64,000 nucleotides of DNA. Source: Maratus speciosus (taxonomy: Eukaryota > Arthropoda > Arachnida > Araneae > Salticidae). The position numbers were made by a program, and so were the translations under genes. Positions 1 through 10,452 of this stretch are shown here, in pieces (positions within the stretch are counted from its first letter, which is position 1; each line of letters starts with the position of its first letter). Where the stretch lies: contig OZ010795.1 of the NCBI GenBank assembly GCA_963932465.1, forward strand, positions 476,832,806 to 476,896,805, in the 5' to 3' direction. The notes beneath the pieces are model-generated. The model had not been told where the DNA came from, searched no databases, and saw only the letters and a program-made list of their open reading frames with translations.

Positions 1-214
1 GTTAAGAAAGTTAATAAAGTGTTAAGAAATGTAAACACTTTATGTGAAATATTTATTATTTTGTATTAGAAATCTAGCATATTTTATTTTTTTTAAATAT
101 GTAATACGCGCATTAAAGACTAATATTAATATTTATATTATCGAACTTCATGCTTAATTCAGACATATATATATATATTCTAAATCAAGCTGTGCCGATA
201 TTATGTAGTCATTA

Positions 215-400
215 TTCTTGTACCGTAAGGTATTCATGTCAAAATTTTAAATCCATTTTAATCCCTCATTTCCAAGTTTGAAATTCTTGACGTGTGAAGA
301 ATTTTATGTTAAAAATATACATCATCCGGAATAAATCACCACCGAGCTGCGGCTCTTTACACATGGTCCACGAAGTATCTATTATCCAATTTTTAAGATA
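215..400 (-). repeat. Dispersed repeat R1, partial inverted copy
   Basis: This AT-rich non-coding segment is the reverse complement of the first part of the longer copies at 9200 and 17385. Shared landmarks are the stretch that reads GAGGGATTAAAAT on the minus strand and the AAAATTCTTCACACGT block. I do not recognise the family and see no coding content. Confidence 0.6.
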
Positions 401-429
401 AAATTATTTTGTCTTTAATAAACCAGAAT

Positions 430-770
430 AAGCTACCTCGAAAACTTCTTTGAAAGATGTACACCATACTAATTTTAATTCCTAAAAGTTGTTGATTGAA
501 ACTTTAAAAACAGTAAAAATAGGTTTATTCAACTGTTTATATGTTTCGACTCAACCCGCGCCATTATCGAAACAAATAAATAAAAATAATTTAAAGTGGC
601 ACGGTCTATGAAACGCCACCATTCAATATTTCACGTATTCTTTCATATTACACAAGTTATTATTTTTTTTTTTACTTGAATGTTTATTTTCATTTACGTA
701 ACCATTGAGCAGCTCGAGCCATAATTTTGGTAGGTTAAATGATTCTGCATCGCTCCATATTGAATTTTGC
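430..770. repeat. Dispersed repeat R2, copy 1
   Basis: About 300 bp match the segment at 13590-13890 in the same order, including the block GGTCTATGAAACGCCA and a run with AAACAAATAAATAAA. Near 535-575 the minus strand carries a GAAACATATA-type motif after a short hairpin, weakly like the hammerhead-like motifs listed elsewhere. The copy is cut at 770 by GC-rich hAT terminal sequence. Confidence 0.55.
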
Positions 771-1010
771 TCGGCCCGGGCCGGGCTCGGGCCGAGATTT
801 TAACTTTTTTTCGGTCCGGGCCGGGCTCGGGCCGATATTTTAACTTTTTTTCGGGCCGGGACGGGCTCGGGCCGAACTTTTAACTTTTTAACCGGGCCGG
901 GCCGGGCCAATAAATTTTTTTCTACGGGTCGGGCCGGGGCCGGGCCGAACTTTCAACTTTTTTACCGGGCCGGGCCCGGGCCTGGAAATGTCGGCCCGTG
1001 CAGACCTCTA
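771..1010 (-). mobile_element. hAT-like transposon end with GC-rich 40-bp subterminal repeats
   Basis: About six units of a 40-bp repeat (start points near 771, 811, 851 and 891, then less regular) alternate CCGGGCCGGGCTCGGGCC with TTTTAACTTTTT. The block ends at 1010 in ...CAGACCTCTA, whose reverse complement TAGAGGTCTGCA resembles hAT termini. No matching second end lies upstream; instead R2 sequence abuts at 770, so this is probably a truncated end. The hAT call rests on terminal resemblance only. Confidence 0.5.
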
Positions 1011-1015
1011 ACAGT

Positions 1016-1500
1016 GACAATCAAATTTTTCTGTTACATTACGGCTAATAAGAAAAAACTATTTCAAGTGCATTTTAATGATGTTACAGCCTTCCGACTG
1101 GTCTGAAATTTTAAATATATAATTGTTTCAAAATTTTGTGGAGTCATTTAATATTTTATGAAAATCGGATGTATAGTTTAATGACAGGGACAGTCAAAAT
1201 TTTCCGTTACATTACGGCCAACGGGAAAAAATTAATTCGAGTGCATTTTAATGATGTTACAGCCTTCCGGATGGTCTGAAATTTTAAATATATAATTGTT
1301 GCAATATTTTGTCATTTCAAATTTTATGAAAATCGGATGTATAGTTTAATGACTGGGACAGTAAAAAGTTTTCTGTTACATTAATGCCAATGGGAAAAAA
1401 TTATTTCAAGTCAATTTAATGCTGTTACAGACTTTCGAACAGAATGAAATTGACATGCCCTTATGAAGTGCACTAAAATATATATTCAGTACAATATGCG
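1016..1500 (+). repeat. Degenerate ~170-bp tandem units (T180 family), fragment
   Basis: Three diverged units repeat the block GTTACATTACGGCCAA with starts near 1033, 1207 and 1374. The same block recurs at 31720 and, inverted, near 46530 and 57030. It is non-coding. It lacks the GTCTGTCC run seen at the start of the copy at 31.5 kb, so it is probably an end fragment. Confidence 0.65.
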
Positions 1501-2189
1501 GTGCAAAAAATATTTATAAAACTAGTTACAGTACAAACGCACCTCGTTTGCCCCGTTTGATGAGCAATTTCAAACTTATATAACATTATCAACATTTTGC
1601 TAATTTTGGACCCCTTACGATAACATATGTTATCATTCATCAACCACTCCCCCTCCCCCCAGTGCTAATATCGTTATCAATGTCTAAAAATTCTTTGATT
1701 TTTATATCCTTTTTCTTTCTTTCTATACACTCGCAGTGATATACACCTATGACAGCAAATGTTATCAACAAAACAGTGGACAAAATTCTTTGTCTTCCTA
1801 TACTGGTAAACTCAAGTATCATTTCCTACATATTATGCTCCTGATTTCTCTAACAGCAAATTATATGCGCATATGGTAGAAGAACAGGAATGCCAAACGT
1901 TGGGGTATTCCAAATTTTGGAATTAAATGTTTTTATAAACATTTAACGGCTTTAATAGATTTATATTTTCATAAAAACGTATAAAAATAATAATAATAAA
2001 AACGTAACAGACTATTTCGATGTAAAGAATAAGTTACTGAAAAAAGGAAAAGTTTTGGTTACATCAAAAATGATAACGATGTCAAAAAGCAAACCCCCCC
2101 CCTCTCCCCAGAGATATCTTACGATATCATATGCCAGACACCCTCTCCCCCCCTAAAATGATAACGTTATATAAGCATAGCCCCTCACT
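1501..2189. other. Unassigned, with C-rich patches
   Basis: No gene was recognised. Two pyrimidine-rich patches (1647-1661 and 2093-2107) and several GATAACGTTAT/GATATC-type short palindromes occur, suggesting old transposon debris without clear ends. Confidence 0.3.
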
Positions 2190-2445
2190 AGTGTTGCCAG
2201 GTGTCCCGTGTAAATCGGGGCCCACTAACAGAAATTCACATCCACTTTTACTCCTTTCGACACCATCTACGTGAATTTTGAAAATAAGACGTTAATAACA
2301 GTAGTATTTCTTTTATTTCTCTGACGAAGGCTATGTTTTTATAGTTGAAAGTAATAAGGATATTAAAGTAATTTAACATATTTTTTTTAAATATTGTCTC
2401 ATCTTTTAAGAAGTTTTGCACATAGTGTCAGTTTAAGTTTAACTT
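2190..2445 (+). repeat. Dispersed repeat R3, internally deleted copy
   Basis: The left part (GCCAGGTGTCCCGTGTAAAT) matches 18220 and the right part (from CCACTTTTACTCCTTTCGAC) matches 18911-19115. The ~680 bp that separate the two parts in the 18-kb copy are missing here, so this looks like a deletion derivative. No coding region remains. Confidence 0.6.
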
Positions 2446-3490
2446 TTTAAAGATGAATTGAGGCTGTTCTTAACTGCTCTGCTCAACAAGAGCAAAACGT
2501 TTTGACACATTTACAAATTAATTTTTAACGGAAAGGTACAAAATTGGAAAGCCTGGCCATGGAAGCTATTTGGAATTGAACTGTCTTTTCCATTTTTTGA
2601 TCAATAAATTACCTATTGAGTTAATAGACATTTTGATCACGCGGCAAACAAGTTTTTCGCCCGCTCGTGAGTGCTCTTTCTTCCTGCGCGCGGAACTTCG
2701 GTTCAAACGCCCACTTTGATACTATTTACTGAAAAATCTATTGTGTTTGAAAAAAAAAAAACAGCTCAATTATATAGTTTCTGAACAACAACAGGAGCTA
2801 GATTCACGCATTTTAGAATAAAAATAAATTAAACTTTATCAGAAAGTTGCCCTTTTCGATTTGAGAACAGCTTTAAGCATTTCTATCAAGCAGGACGGTC
2901 GTTCTGCCAAGCCAAGCTGAAAAAAATGCTAACCTCGCCAAACAAACAAACGCCAAGAATAAAACGCAAGACACCGTAACTGCTTATTATACTGATGACA
3001 ACTTCTCCATGTTAAATCAACCAAACATGCCAGCGTAAAATTTCCCATATCAAAAGAACCAATCATCGCAGAAACATAAAACCAAAACCAGAAGGACCTA
3101 ATGGAAAAGATCTTCAATTTGAGACCAAATGCATCCTCATAAATTAATTATAAACAGAGATATAGATTTTTTAAAATAACGTCGAGATACTGAAAATGAC
3201 CGATTTATTTTCTTCGTCACAATCTAAGGTTCAATCGAGGTAGAGACTTAAATAATGGACATAAAAAAGTAAGGATTGCATTTTTGGACAGATATTTACT
3301 CAATCTACGTGCTTTTGTAAAATTCAGCTTTAAAAACACAAATTTTCTATTCTTAATTAGCGAAAAACTGTTAATCAATTCTAAAGTTTATAAATTATGC
3401 CAAACAGCGATAAACCCGCCAAATCATTTTAGAAGTCTTTTAAAATATTTTATATCATCCTTTTGCATTGATTTCATCGAAGAAAACTAT
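2446..3490. other. Unassigned AT-rich sequence
   Basis: No recognised gene, paired ends or tandem repeat. Short open frames on both strands have no recognisable motifs. Confidence 0.3.
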
Positions 3491-3588
3491 GACCGAGATC
3501 CAGATAGATTTTTCGCTGTTAGCGAAATGAGTTTGACCAATCAGAAGCAAGAATGTTTGAGAATTTTTGCTGCTTCTGGATCCCGGCC
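3491..3588. mobile_element. MITE of the GGCCGGGATCC family, copy a
   Basis: A 98-bp element runs from GACCGAGATCCAGATAG to CTGGATCCCGGCC, with TAT on both sides as a 3-bp target duplication. The internal hairpin-like block TTTTTCGCTGTTAGCGAAA is shared with three other copies. A 3-bp duplication recalls PIF/Harbinger, but no transposase is present to confirm it. Confidence 0.65.
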
Positions 3589-3655
3589 TATGTCATAAAA
3601 GTTTTGAGTCATTTTCTTAGCGCCATGCATGAAGTGCAATGTTTACAGAAATTTA

Positions 3656-3811
3656 GGCTGGGATCCAGATGGATTTTTCGCTGTTAGCGAAACGAGATTC
3701 ACCAATCAATAGCCTGCATTGCTGCAAACAGCGAAAAGTTCGCAAAAGTGCAAGCTTCTGATTAATGAATCTCGTTTCGCTAACAGCGAAAAATCTATCT
3801 AGATTGCGTTC
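3656..3811. mobile_element. MITE of the GGCCGGGATCC family, copy b
   Basis: This copy is 156 bp and largely palindromic. It begins GGCTGGGATCCAGATGG and ends in an inverted, degraded counterpart (TATCTAGATTGCGTTC), with TTTCGCTGTTAGCGAAACGA near both ends in opposite orientation. A clean target duplication is not visible. Confidence 0.6.
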
Positions 3812-4027
3812 AATTATGTTGAACACAATTTTGCATTTCCAAATCCAAGAAGGGTATTGATGTCATAACAACAGTGCGTATTCGCAACTATTTAAGGCAT
3901 TGATTCTGAACTCCTTTGCTATACATTTCAATATTAAAGAAGTTGTTGTTTCAATAGTTTTAGTACTTTTCTCTATTGCTCACTCTAAAACACGAATATC
4001 GAAATTTAACCAAAAGCGCTCAGAAAC

Positions 4028-4340
4028 TATAGCGCCTAGAATATACAGTGTTGAAATCGGCTAACCCTGTAATACATAAAAAAGCGCTAAAATATTGTAT
4101 CCCTTAAATGTGCAATGATACTGCTGTAATATGCAGATCGCAGCAACATCTGCAGGATATTTTCTACAACTGCAAGAAATTGCTAGTCTATACAATGTAA
4201 TAATAGTAATACGAAAATCCCACAGATGTTGCTGCGATCGACACTTGAAATTTTAGCAGTATCGTCGCACATTTAAGGGATACAAATTTTTAGAACTGTT
4301 TGGATAGCATATTTCCACACTAGGTATTCTAGGCGCTGTA
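4028..4340. mobile_element. Palindromic MITE, TAYAGCGYCTAGAATA ends, copy 1
   Basis: Starts TATAGCGCCTAGAATATA and ends TATTCTAGGCGCTGTA. The arms are inverted copies of each other for most of the 313 bp, including CGCAGCAACATCTG and ATCCCTTAAATGTG. It is flanked by a perfect 8-bp duplication TCAGAAAC (4020-4027 and 4341-4348). An 8-bp duplication fits hAT-type transposition, but the superfamily is inferred. Confidence 0.75.
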
Positions 4341-4585
4341 TCAGAAACAACACCATAACAGAGAGCCTTTATACATAAGAGTGTTGATATATGCACAGGA
4401 GGCATGCTCATTTGAAGCTTTTGTCGAAAGTACGGCAACCCGCTTTCTTGAATAGAGGATATTCAATCTACGTTATGATCACATGGTCAAGGCAAGAACG
4501 TCTAGCGTAAAGAAGGGAAGGCTCCGTCTACGTAATGTAAATCCCCGCTAGCCAATGAAACAGTTCATGGGAGAAAGCAGTAGTA

Positions 4586-4745
4586 CACTGTTAAAAATAT
4601 CGTGAAAAATTACCTCTGTTTTTAAAGGCTATCTGTATTCTGACCAATGAGAACGCTTCATAGGCGTTTCTGTAGCGTTCTCATTGGTCAGAAAATAGAG
4701 AACCTGTAAGAACCGAGGTAATTTTTCACGATATTTTTAACAGTG
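4586..4745. mobile_element. TA-flanked palindromic MITE, CACTGTTAAAAAT ends
   Basis: The ends CACTGTTAAAAATATCGTG and CACGATATTTTTAACAGTG are perfect inverted repeats that continue inward through GAAAAATTACCTC and the loop-proximal pair TTCTGACCAATGAGAACGC/GCGTTCTCATTGGTCAGAA. TA flanks both sides (4584-4585 and 4746-4747). This is typical of a non-autonomous Tc1/mariner-type element. A related element lies at 12968. Confidence 0.75.
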
Positions 4746-5088
4746 TAGTTTCCTGTTTCCCTTCTTATCAGTTAGAAATTCTTTGGGTAAATTATCGGTA
4801 CCACGTGACTTTTTCAGCCTCGAACCCATATTTGGAATATCCTCCATTAGAAGATACGAGCATGGACGATCTCTATTAGACTAGGGAAATAATTCAGCAT
4901 GCATTAACCTGACAATAATGGCATGCTCGCAAAGAACTTTAACGATTTGTTTTTATCACTTTTACCAATAAACATTTATTGGCCGTATGTCGCTACTTCG
5001 TTATAGAGACACACTTGTTCCGAATTAGATCCCGGCCTTAATGTATCAAAATACGGAGTTTGCTTTCTGTACTATTCCTGAGCTCAGT

Positions 5089-5493
5089 TATAGCGTCTAG
5101 AAATATAGGTCGGGATCCAGGTACAATTTTGCAAACAGTGAAAAGTTAGCAAAAATTCTGCCTTCTGATTGGTCAATCTCGTTACGATAACACAGAAAAA
5201 TCTACCTAGATCACGGTCATAGTGTGGAAACCGGCTATCCAGTAATTCTTTAAAAAGTGCTAAAAATTGAATCCCATAAATATTGAAAAATACTGAATGA
5301 CAAATGTCGATAGCAGCAACATTTTCTAGATCTTCTCTGAGCGAAACGTTTTCTTTTGAAATAGTTATGTTGGAATTACCATAAGTCGCTATAATCGACA
5401 TTCGTCGTTCAGCCTCGTTCAACATTTATGGGATACAATTTTTAGCACTTTTTTAATAAGCCGATTTTTAAACTATATCTTCTAGAAACTATA
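5089..5493. mobile_element. TAYAGCG palindromic MITE, copy 2, with a nested MITE
   Basis: The left end TATAGCGTCTAGAAATA is interrupted after 19 bp by a GGCCGGGATCC MITE and resumes at 5219 with ATAGTGTGGAAACC. The right end near 5493 is degraded. Imperfect flanks GCTCAGT and GCTCCGT look like an aged target duplication. Confidence 0.6.
5108..5218. mobile_element. MITE of the GGCCGGGATCC family, copy c, nested
   Basis: 111 bp from GGTCGGGATCCAGGTA to TACCTAGATCACGGTC, flanked by ATA on each side (5105-5107 and 5219-5221). Removing it and one ATA rejoins the host TAYAGCG MITE into its family sequence, which supports a 3-bp target duplication. Confidence 0.7.
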
Positions 5494-5500
5494 GCTCCGT

Positions 5501-5671
5501 TATAGCGTCTAGATTATATGTTGTAGAAATCGACTATCCCAGCAATACTTAAAAAAGCGCGGAAGTATTGAATCCCTTAAATGTACAACGATGTCGAATT
5601 CCAAACAGTCATTTGCATCGACATCTGCAGGATATTTTTTAAAGAAGAAAGAGACATGTGTAATGCACCGC
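5501..5671. mobile_element. TAYAGCG palindromic MITE, copy 3, left half only
   Basis: Starts TATAGCGTCTAGATTATATG directly after copy 2 and runs into copy 4. Its right half is missing, so it is either truncated or was split by copy 4. Confidence 0.55.
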
Positions 5672-5991
5672 TACAGCGTCTAGAATACATAATGTGGAAA
5701 TTTGCTATCCAAGAACCGCTAAAAAGTGTATCCCTTAAATGTGCACTGACGCTGAAATCCAGGGAGATTATCGCAGCGACATCTGCTATATATTTTCAAA
5801 TTTCAAAGTAAACATCGTATTATTACAGCGGGTTTGACGCCAAGCACACAGGTCAAATGTAAGTTAATAAAACGTTTAAAAAAAATGTTACAGCGTATAG
5901 ACCAAATTGTCTTGAAGTTTTGGGAAATATCCTGCAGATATCGCTGTGATCGACTGATTGGATTTCCACACTATATATTCTAGACGCTGTA
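5672..5991. mobile_element. TAYAGCG palindromic MITE, copy 4
   Basis: Starts TACAGCGTCTAGAATACATA and ends TATATATTCTAGACGCTGTA. The flanks GCACCGC (5665-5671) and GCGCCGC (5992-5998) fit a near-perfect target duplication. The internal blocks ATCCCTTAAATGTGCACTGA and CGCAGCGACATCTG match copy 1. Confidence 0.65.
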
Positions 5992-6076
5992 GCGCCGCGG
6001 TAGCCTGTCCTTTTTCGTTTACCTCGAAGTAGATGACGTTATTTGAAACTGTTCCTAAGTGTGGCCAGCTAATCAC

Positions 6077-6184
6077 GTCACACGGAGTTGATTATCTGTA
6101 CACGGCAATGGACACACAAAAAAAAAAAATCGGCGCACCGCTTTGTACTAATCATCGTGTAAAGATGATCCAACTCCGTGTGAC
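6077..6184. mobile_element. Short inverted-repeat element, GTCACACGGAGTTGAT ends
   Basis: GTCACACGGAGTTGATTATC at the left is inverted as GATGATCCAACTCCGTGTGAC at the right, giving a 108-bp palindrome with an A-rich centre. The related word GATCAACTCCGTGCGA recurs at 17248. No clear target duplication. Confidence 0.5.
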
Positions 6185-6434
6185 TTTTAAACGCCATGAA
6201 GTGGCCTATTATGTCATTGGTCACGCTAACACCCTCCCCCCTGCGTCCGCCATATATAGCTGCATCTTGCACTGGAGACTGGTAAATGGGCTGCTATCGG
6301 TCAAAATCAAGAGAGAAAAGGGCAGAAGAGGGGGAAAGAACTCGTTTTTTATGTAGTTTTTCACACGGGAAGATTGACATGTCTGCTCCTCTCCTTTCAT
6401 AGCTTCATGGTGGTGAAATAAACAAACGCCCCCT

Positions 6435-6612
6435 AAATATTTGAGAAAGTCTTGACACGCGTCACAAAAACATCACACAAAGCAGGCAAAGCAAAGGAAC
6501 AAAATCATTCATTGGCTCGTGGATATGAACGAGCCAATGAATGATTTTTCTTCTTTGTTTTGCCTGCTTTGTGTGATATTTTCCTGACTTGTCAAGGCTT
6601 TCTCGAATATTT
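6435..6612. mobile_element. Near-perfect palindromic MITE
   Basis: Arms of about 85 bp pair almost throughout, with AAATATTTGAGAAAGTCTTG at the left against CAAGGCTTTCTCGAATATTT at the right, and TCACACAAAGCAGGCAAA repeated inverted. The loop is about 9 bp. It is non-coding. Confidence 0.65.
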
Positions 6613-6627
6613 AAAGGATGTTGAATA

Positions 6628-6738
6628 GGCCGGGATCAAGATAGATTTTACGCTATTAGCGCGATGAGATTGATCAATCAGAAGCCTGCATTTTTGAAAA
6701 CTGTTTTATGTTTGCAGTAAACACTCTGGATCCCGGAC
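6628..6738. mobile_element. MITE of the GGCCGGGATCC family, copy d
   Basis: 111 bp from GGCCGGGATCAAGATAG to CTCTGGATCCCGGAC, with ATA at the left and ATT at the right as a decayed 3-bp duplication. It shares GATTGATCAATCAGAAGCC with the other copies. Confidence 0.65.
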
Positions 6739-7003
6739 ATTAACTTTGGTTGGTTAAGACGATTTTGAATAAAATCAAATCAGAAAGCCAATGTTTTTAA
6801 ACTTTTTTGGTTAGTTTAATCGAAATCTTCCACGTCTATTAATGAAAACTGAGTTACTGTACTTTGGACAAAAACTTGAATATGAGTACACGACTTGTGC
6901 ATATGTGTCACCACTCTTACATATAAATGTAGTCTGTTATGAGCATGATTCTAAGCGCAGCTGGTTAAATATGAGTATCTGGGTATTAGATAAAGCAATA
7001 GTG

Positions 7004-7127
7004 GCCCACCGTGGCTGAGTGGATAAGACACCACGCCGCTAATCGCTTGAGAACGTAGGTGGGGGCGGGTTCGAATCCTGTCGTGATCCCCACGTGATCT
7101 GATATATATGTGTTCAATAAAACAAAC
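7004..7127 (+). mobile_element. tRNA-derived SINE with exact 11-bp target duplication
   Basis: The head contains an A box TGGCTGAGTGG (7012-7022) and a B box GGTTCGAATCC (7068-7078), the internal RNA polymerase III promoter of tRNA genes. The acceptor stem does not pair, so it is not a functional tRNA. The body ends in AATAAAACAAAC. AAGCAATAGTG occurs perfectly on both sides (6993-7003 and 7128-7138), as expected for retroposition by LINE machinery. The SINE family is not one I can name. Confidence 0.8.
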
Positions 7128-7138
7128 AAGCAATAGTG

Positions 7139-8283
7139 AAAGATACAGTTGCCATGGAAACAACGACTTCTTTAATTCGTATAGAAAATTAATGAATAGT
7201 TGTAAATGATTTAAGTTTAAAATGTAGGCAAATGCTCTGAAAATATCAATGGCCCCCATCTAGTATTTTACAAAAGTAATTTAATATATTCACATGATGT
7301 ATAAGTTGATGCAACTCTTACCTAATGAAAATTCTGCAACAAGACTTATGTAGGTAGATCTTTTCAATGATTAATTCAGAATTCTAAGAATAAAACGAAG
7401 TTCTTAAGCGCCCTTCCTCACCCCTCACCCCACTCAAAAAAAGAAATACGATAGAAAGGTATAAGTATTTGGATAATTTCAGTATTTCTGTGACCTTTTG
7501 TCAGAGTTTAGAAAAGGTGTCTGGGTATTAAAAAAAACACATAACAAATTTGACGAACGATAAGACTATAGATTTCAGGCAATTTTTAACTGCAAAAAAA
7601 TTTTATTCTAATGTTTATGCGGCTTTAATAATAGACTATTAAATATAATCAATTTACGGGAATTTTTATACGAAATTATATTCTCACATTTATGCAAATA
7701 GGTATGGATAAACAGACTTGAGTCAAATTACATATTTATTATTTCTTCCCTATAACACGATCTAAATGAAGATGAAGTTATATGTACAGTTTATATCTTT
7801 AATTTTTTAGATTTTTTTATGAAAAATGTTTCATCATCATGTCTAGAATTGCTAGATTTACTTCTTTAGACAGATCTTCGATTCTTTAGATGCCTGCGGG
7901 GCTTCATTCTCGGATTTTCCGTAGGTATTTGTAAAGATAAATTTATTTTGCAAAACCGTCAGCAAAAAAAAAGTTAGAACAAACAATTAACTGACAGACT
8001 AACTGTAAATATATATTTTATTTTGACTCTATTTGATTTTTACTAAATTTTCATCCTTCATAGAAAATTTTAAGGCGATATAAATTGAGAAAGACTGATA
8101 CTTAGAAAGAAGAAATTGAATTTCGTTACTTTTAAATTATTAATTACTCTAAAAAATGAATGATAGGTAAACAAAGTGTATACCATTGTGTTTGTTCCCT
8201 GCTTATAAAGGCTATACAAGGACTAATTTTAGCGAGTAGAATTATTTCAATTATATATAATCTGATTAAAAAAAAGAACTGAT
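7139..8283. other. Unassigned AT-rich sequence
   Basis: No recognised gene, paired ends or tandem repeats. Homopolymer-rich. Confidence 0.3.
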
Positions 8284-9194
8284 ATCTACTAAAAAACAAC
8301 TTTTCAAAAGTAAAAAAAAAGCCAAGCAAAAAAAAAAGAAAAGAAAAAAGGGGAAAGTTGTGGCTAAAAAATAGTGTGATATCAAATTTCCAAGCTAATA
8401 TTATGGTACTTATTTAACATTTTTTATTAAAAATTTACCATATGTAAGTCGAGTACCTAAGTATGCGTTGATAGAAAGCCTTTTCTCCTTTACTAAATAC
8501 ATCATAACGTGTTTCTGAAAATTAATTTTTTTTTAATTATGCATGATGGGCTTGGCGGCCATCTTTCCATATTTTACACAAATTTCTAAGCAGACAAGCT
8601 CGTAATATGTTTGCATTATTAAGAATTTTGAACTTCTAGTTTTGGCTACAGACAGATAACTTAAGAAAGTCTTTTATTTTGAAGAAAAAAAAACAAATTG
8701 ATTTTTACTGCTCTAACTAATTAATTAACCCCCTCCGAAAAAAGAGAATCATAAGATGAAACCTGAAGTTACTTCAACTTTATTTTAAGACACAAATTTC
8801 TAGGCACTCATTTCCATAAATTAAAATCATAAAATGTTTGCTTTAGCAACAATTTCGAATTTCCGATCTTAACAATGTACTTGTGTGCTTAGAAAATTGT
8901 GTAAAATATGGAAAGATGGCCGCCAAGCCCATCATGCATAATTTAAAAAAAAATTAATTTTCAGAAACACGTTATGATGTATTTAGTAAAGGAGAAAAGG
9001 CTTTCTATCAACGCATACTTAGGTACTCGACTTACATATGGTAAATTTTTAATAAAAAATGTTAAATAAGTACCATAATATTAGCTTGGAAATTTGATAT
9101 CACACTATTTTTTAGCCACAACTTTCCCCTTTTTTCTTTTCTTTTTTTTTGCTTGGCTTTTTTTTTACTTTTGAAAAGTTGTTTTTTAGTAGAT
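8284..9194. mobile_element. 0.9-kb near-perfect inverted repeat (fold-back element)
   Basis: Arms of about 310-330 bp start ATCTACTAAAAAACAAC and end GTTGTTTTTTAGTAGAT. They pair almost base for base, including ATGCATGATGGGCTTGGCGG and GATAGAAAGCCTTTTCTCC and their inverted counterparts. The spacer is about 270 bp. The arms differ only by scattered changes, so the copy is recent or is being homogenised. No coding region or obvious target duplication was found. Confidence 0.8.
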
Positions 9195-10265
9195 TTATTT
9201 ATTTACTGATCGAAAACAGATACTTTATGGATCATGTGTTAAGATTCACAGCTCGGTGATAATTCAACCCTGGTGATGTTTATATCTAGCATAAAATTCT
9301 TCACACGTCAAAACTCTCAAACTTTGAAATGAGGGATTAAAATAGATTTAAAATTTGAACATGAATACCTTAGGTTACACAGTCTAGGGACAAACTGATT
9401 ATAAAATTTCTGATATTTAAATTTTGAAACTTTTAAAAACTGCTTCATTTTTAATTATGTTGGTTGCAATCCGAGAAAATTTAAAAGAACAATTTAATAT
9501 AAGTGTTTTCTTTAATTCGAGGTTTTTTTAATGCAAAAAATAATACAAAAAAATAATACAAAAAAATTAATTATGGGATGTATGATAACATATCACACCT
9601 TTTATAAAAATACATATGGAAATGGGAAACAAAAATGATCTTTAATATATTTTTGAACGAAAAAAGAATCTCTTTTATGTTACACATTTTTATTGCTTAT
9701 ATTATCACTTGTATTGTTCTAGATTGTTCCTCAGAACTAAAATTATATTTTTACAGCATTAAACAAATGTTCCTTCATTATTTAGGACATTTGCATTAAG
9801 GAAATTCGTTCCTTGTATAAATTATGTCCTATTATACTTTCTATTTTAAATCTCTGCTTTTGAAATGAGTTTTCAGGAAAGAGATATTGTGCCATTAAAG
9901 AATATGACAAAAATTCCATAATGGTTTAGGATTTCATAATAATTTAATAGCGTTTAGTCAATGATTTTTATTTAATAAGAGTAAAATTAAAAATAGTTTT
10001 TTTAAATGCACTTTTTTAAAAGCATTCAACGTTTATTTTCAAAATCACAACGTATTTCAATACTACAATTCACGTTTTTTTCCAAAATGTTTCCGTTGCA
10101 ATGCATTAAGGTATCATAACGATTATGTTAAAATCGGCGCTGTTTTTTGCTCTTGGTAGAAAGCGCGAACTAGGGAATTTATTAAAAAGATTATAATTTT
10201 TGCTCTCCATCTTTTTGAAGATATGAAAACTGTAAAGAAAAAAAAATGAAGCGTTATTTACACAA
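9195..10265 (+). repeat. Dispersed repeat R1, longest copy
   Basis: This ~1.05-kb non-coding block aligns by eye with 17385-18165 over its first ~770 bp and, inverted, with 22085-22366 over its last ~300 bp (landmarks ACTCTTGGTAGAA and GTTTAGTC..ATGATTTTTATTTAA). No paired ends or reading frame were found. The length and lack of coding capacity suggest a non-autonomous transposon or an untranslated transposon part. Confidence 0.6.
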
Positions 10266-10407
10266 TCATTTTAAGGTTTCAAAATTAATTTCTCAACTTT
10301 TTAATTAATGTAAAACCATTGATTAATTGAATCGCATTTGAAATAAATATATTTATTAAATGCTTTATAAATCAATTGAATTATTTATAAAGCATTTCTG
10401 ATGTTGT

Positions 10408-10452
10408 AAGACCCTGATGATGGCCACAGGGTGGCTGAAACCTGTCGGTTTT
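10408..10452 (+). ncRNA. Hammerhead-ribozyme-like motif
   Basis: The order of elements fits a hammerhead core. AAGACC (10408-10413) can pair with GGTTTT (10447-10452) as stem I. CTGATGA follows at 10414-10420. GGCCAC/GTGGCT (10422-10427 and 10431-10436) form stem II, then GAAA, then a two-base-pair stem III before GTC. There is an extra T between CTGATGA and stem II, and stem III is minimal, as reported for ribozymes of Penelope-like elements. Activity is not shown. Confidence 0.35.

Noticed and set aside
7004..7127. A functional tRNA gene.
   Set aside because: The A and B boxes are present but the acceptor stem does not pair, the variable region is irregular, and an 11-bp target duplication shows retroposition.
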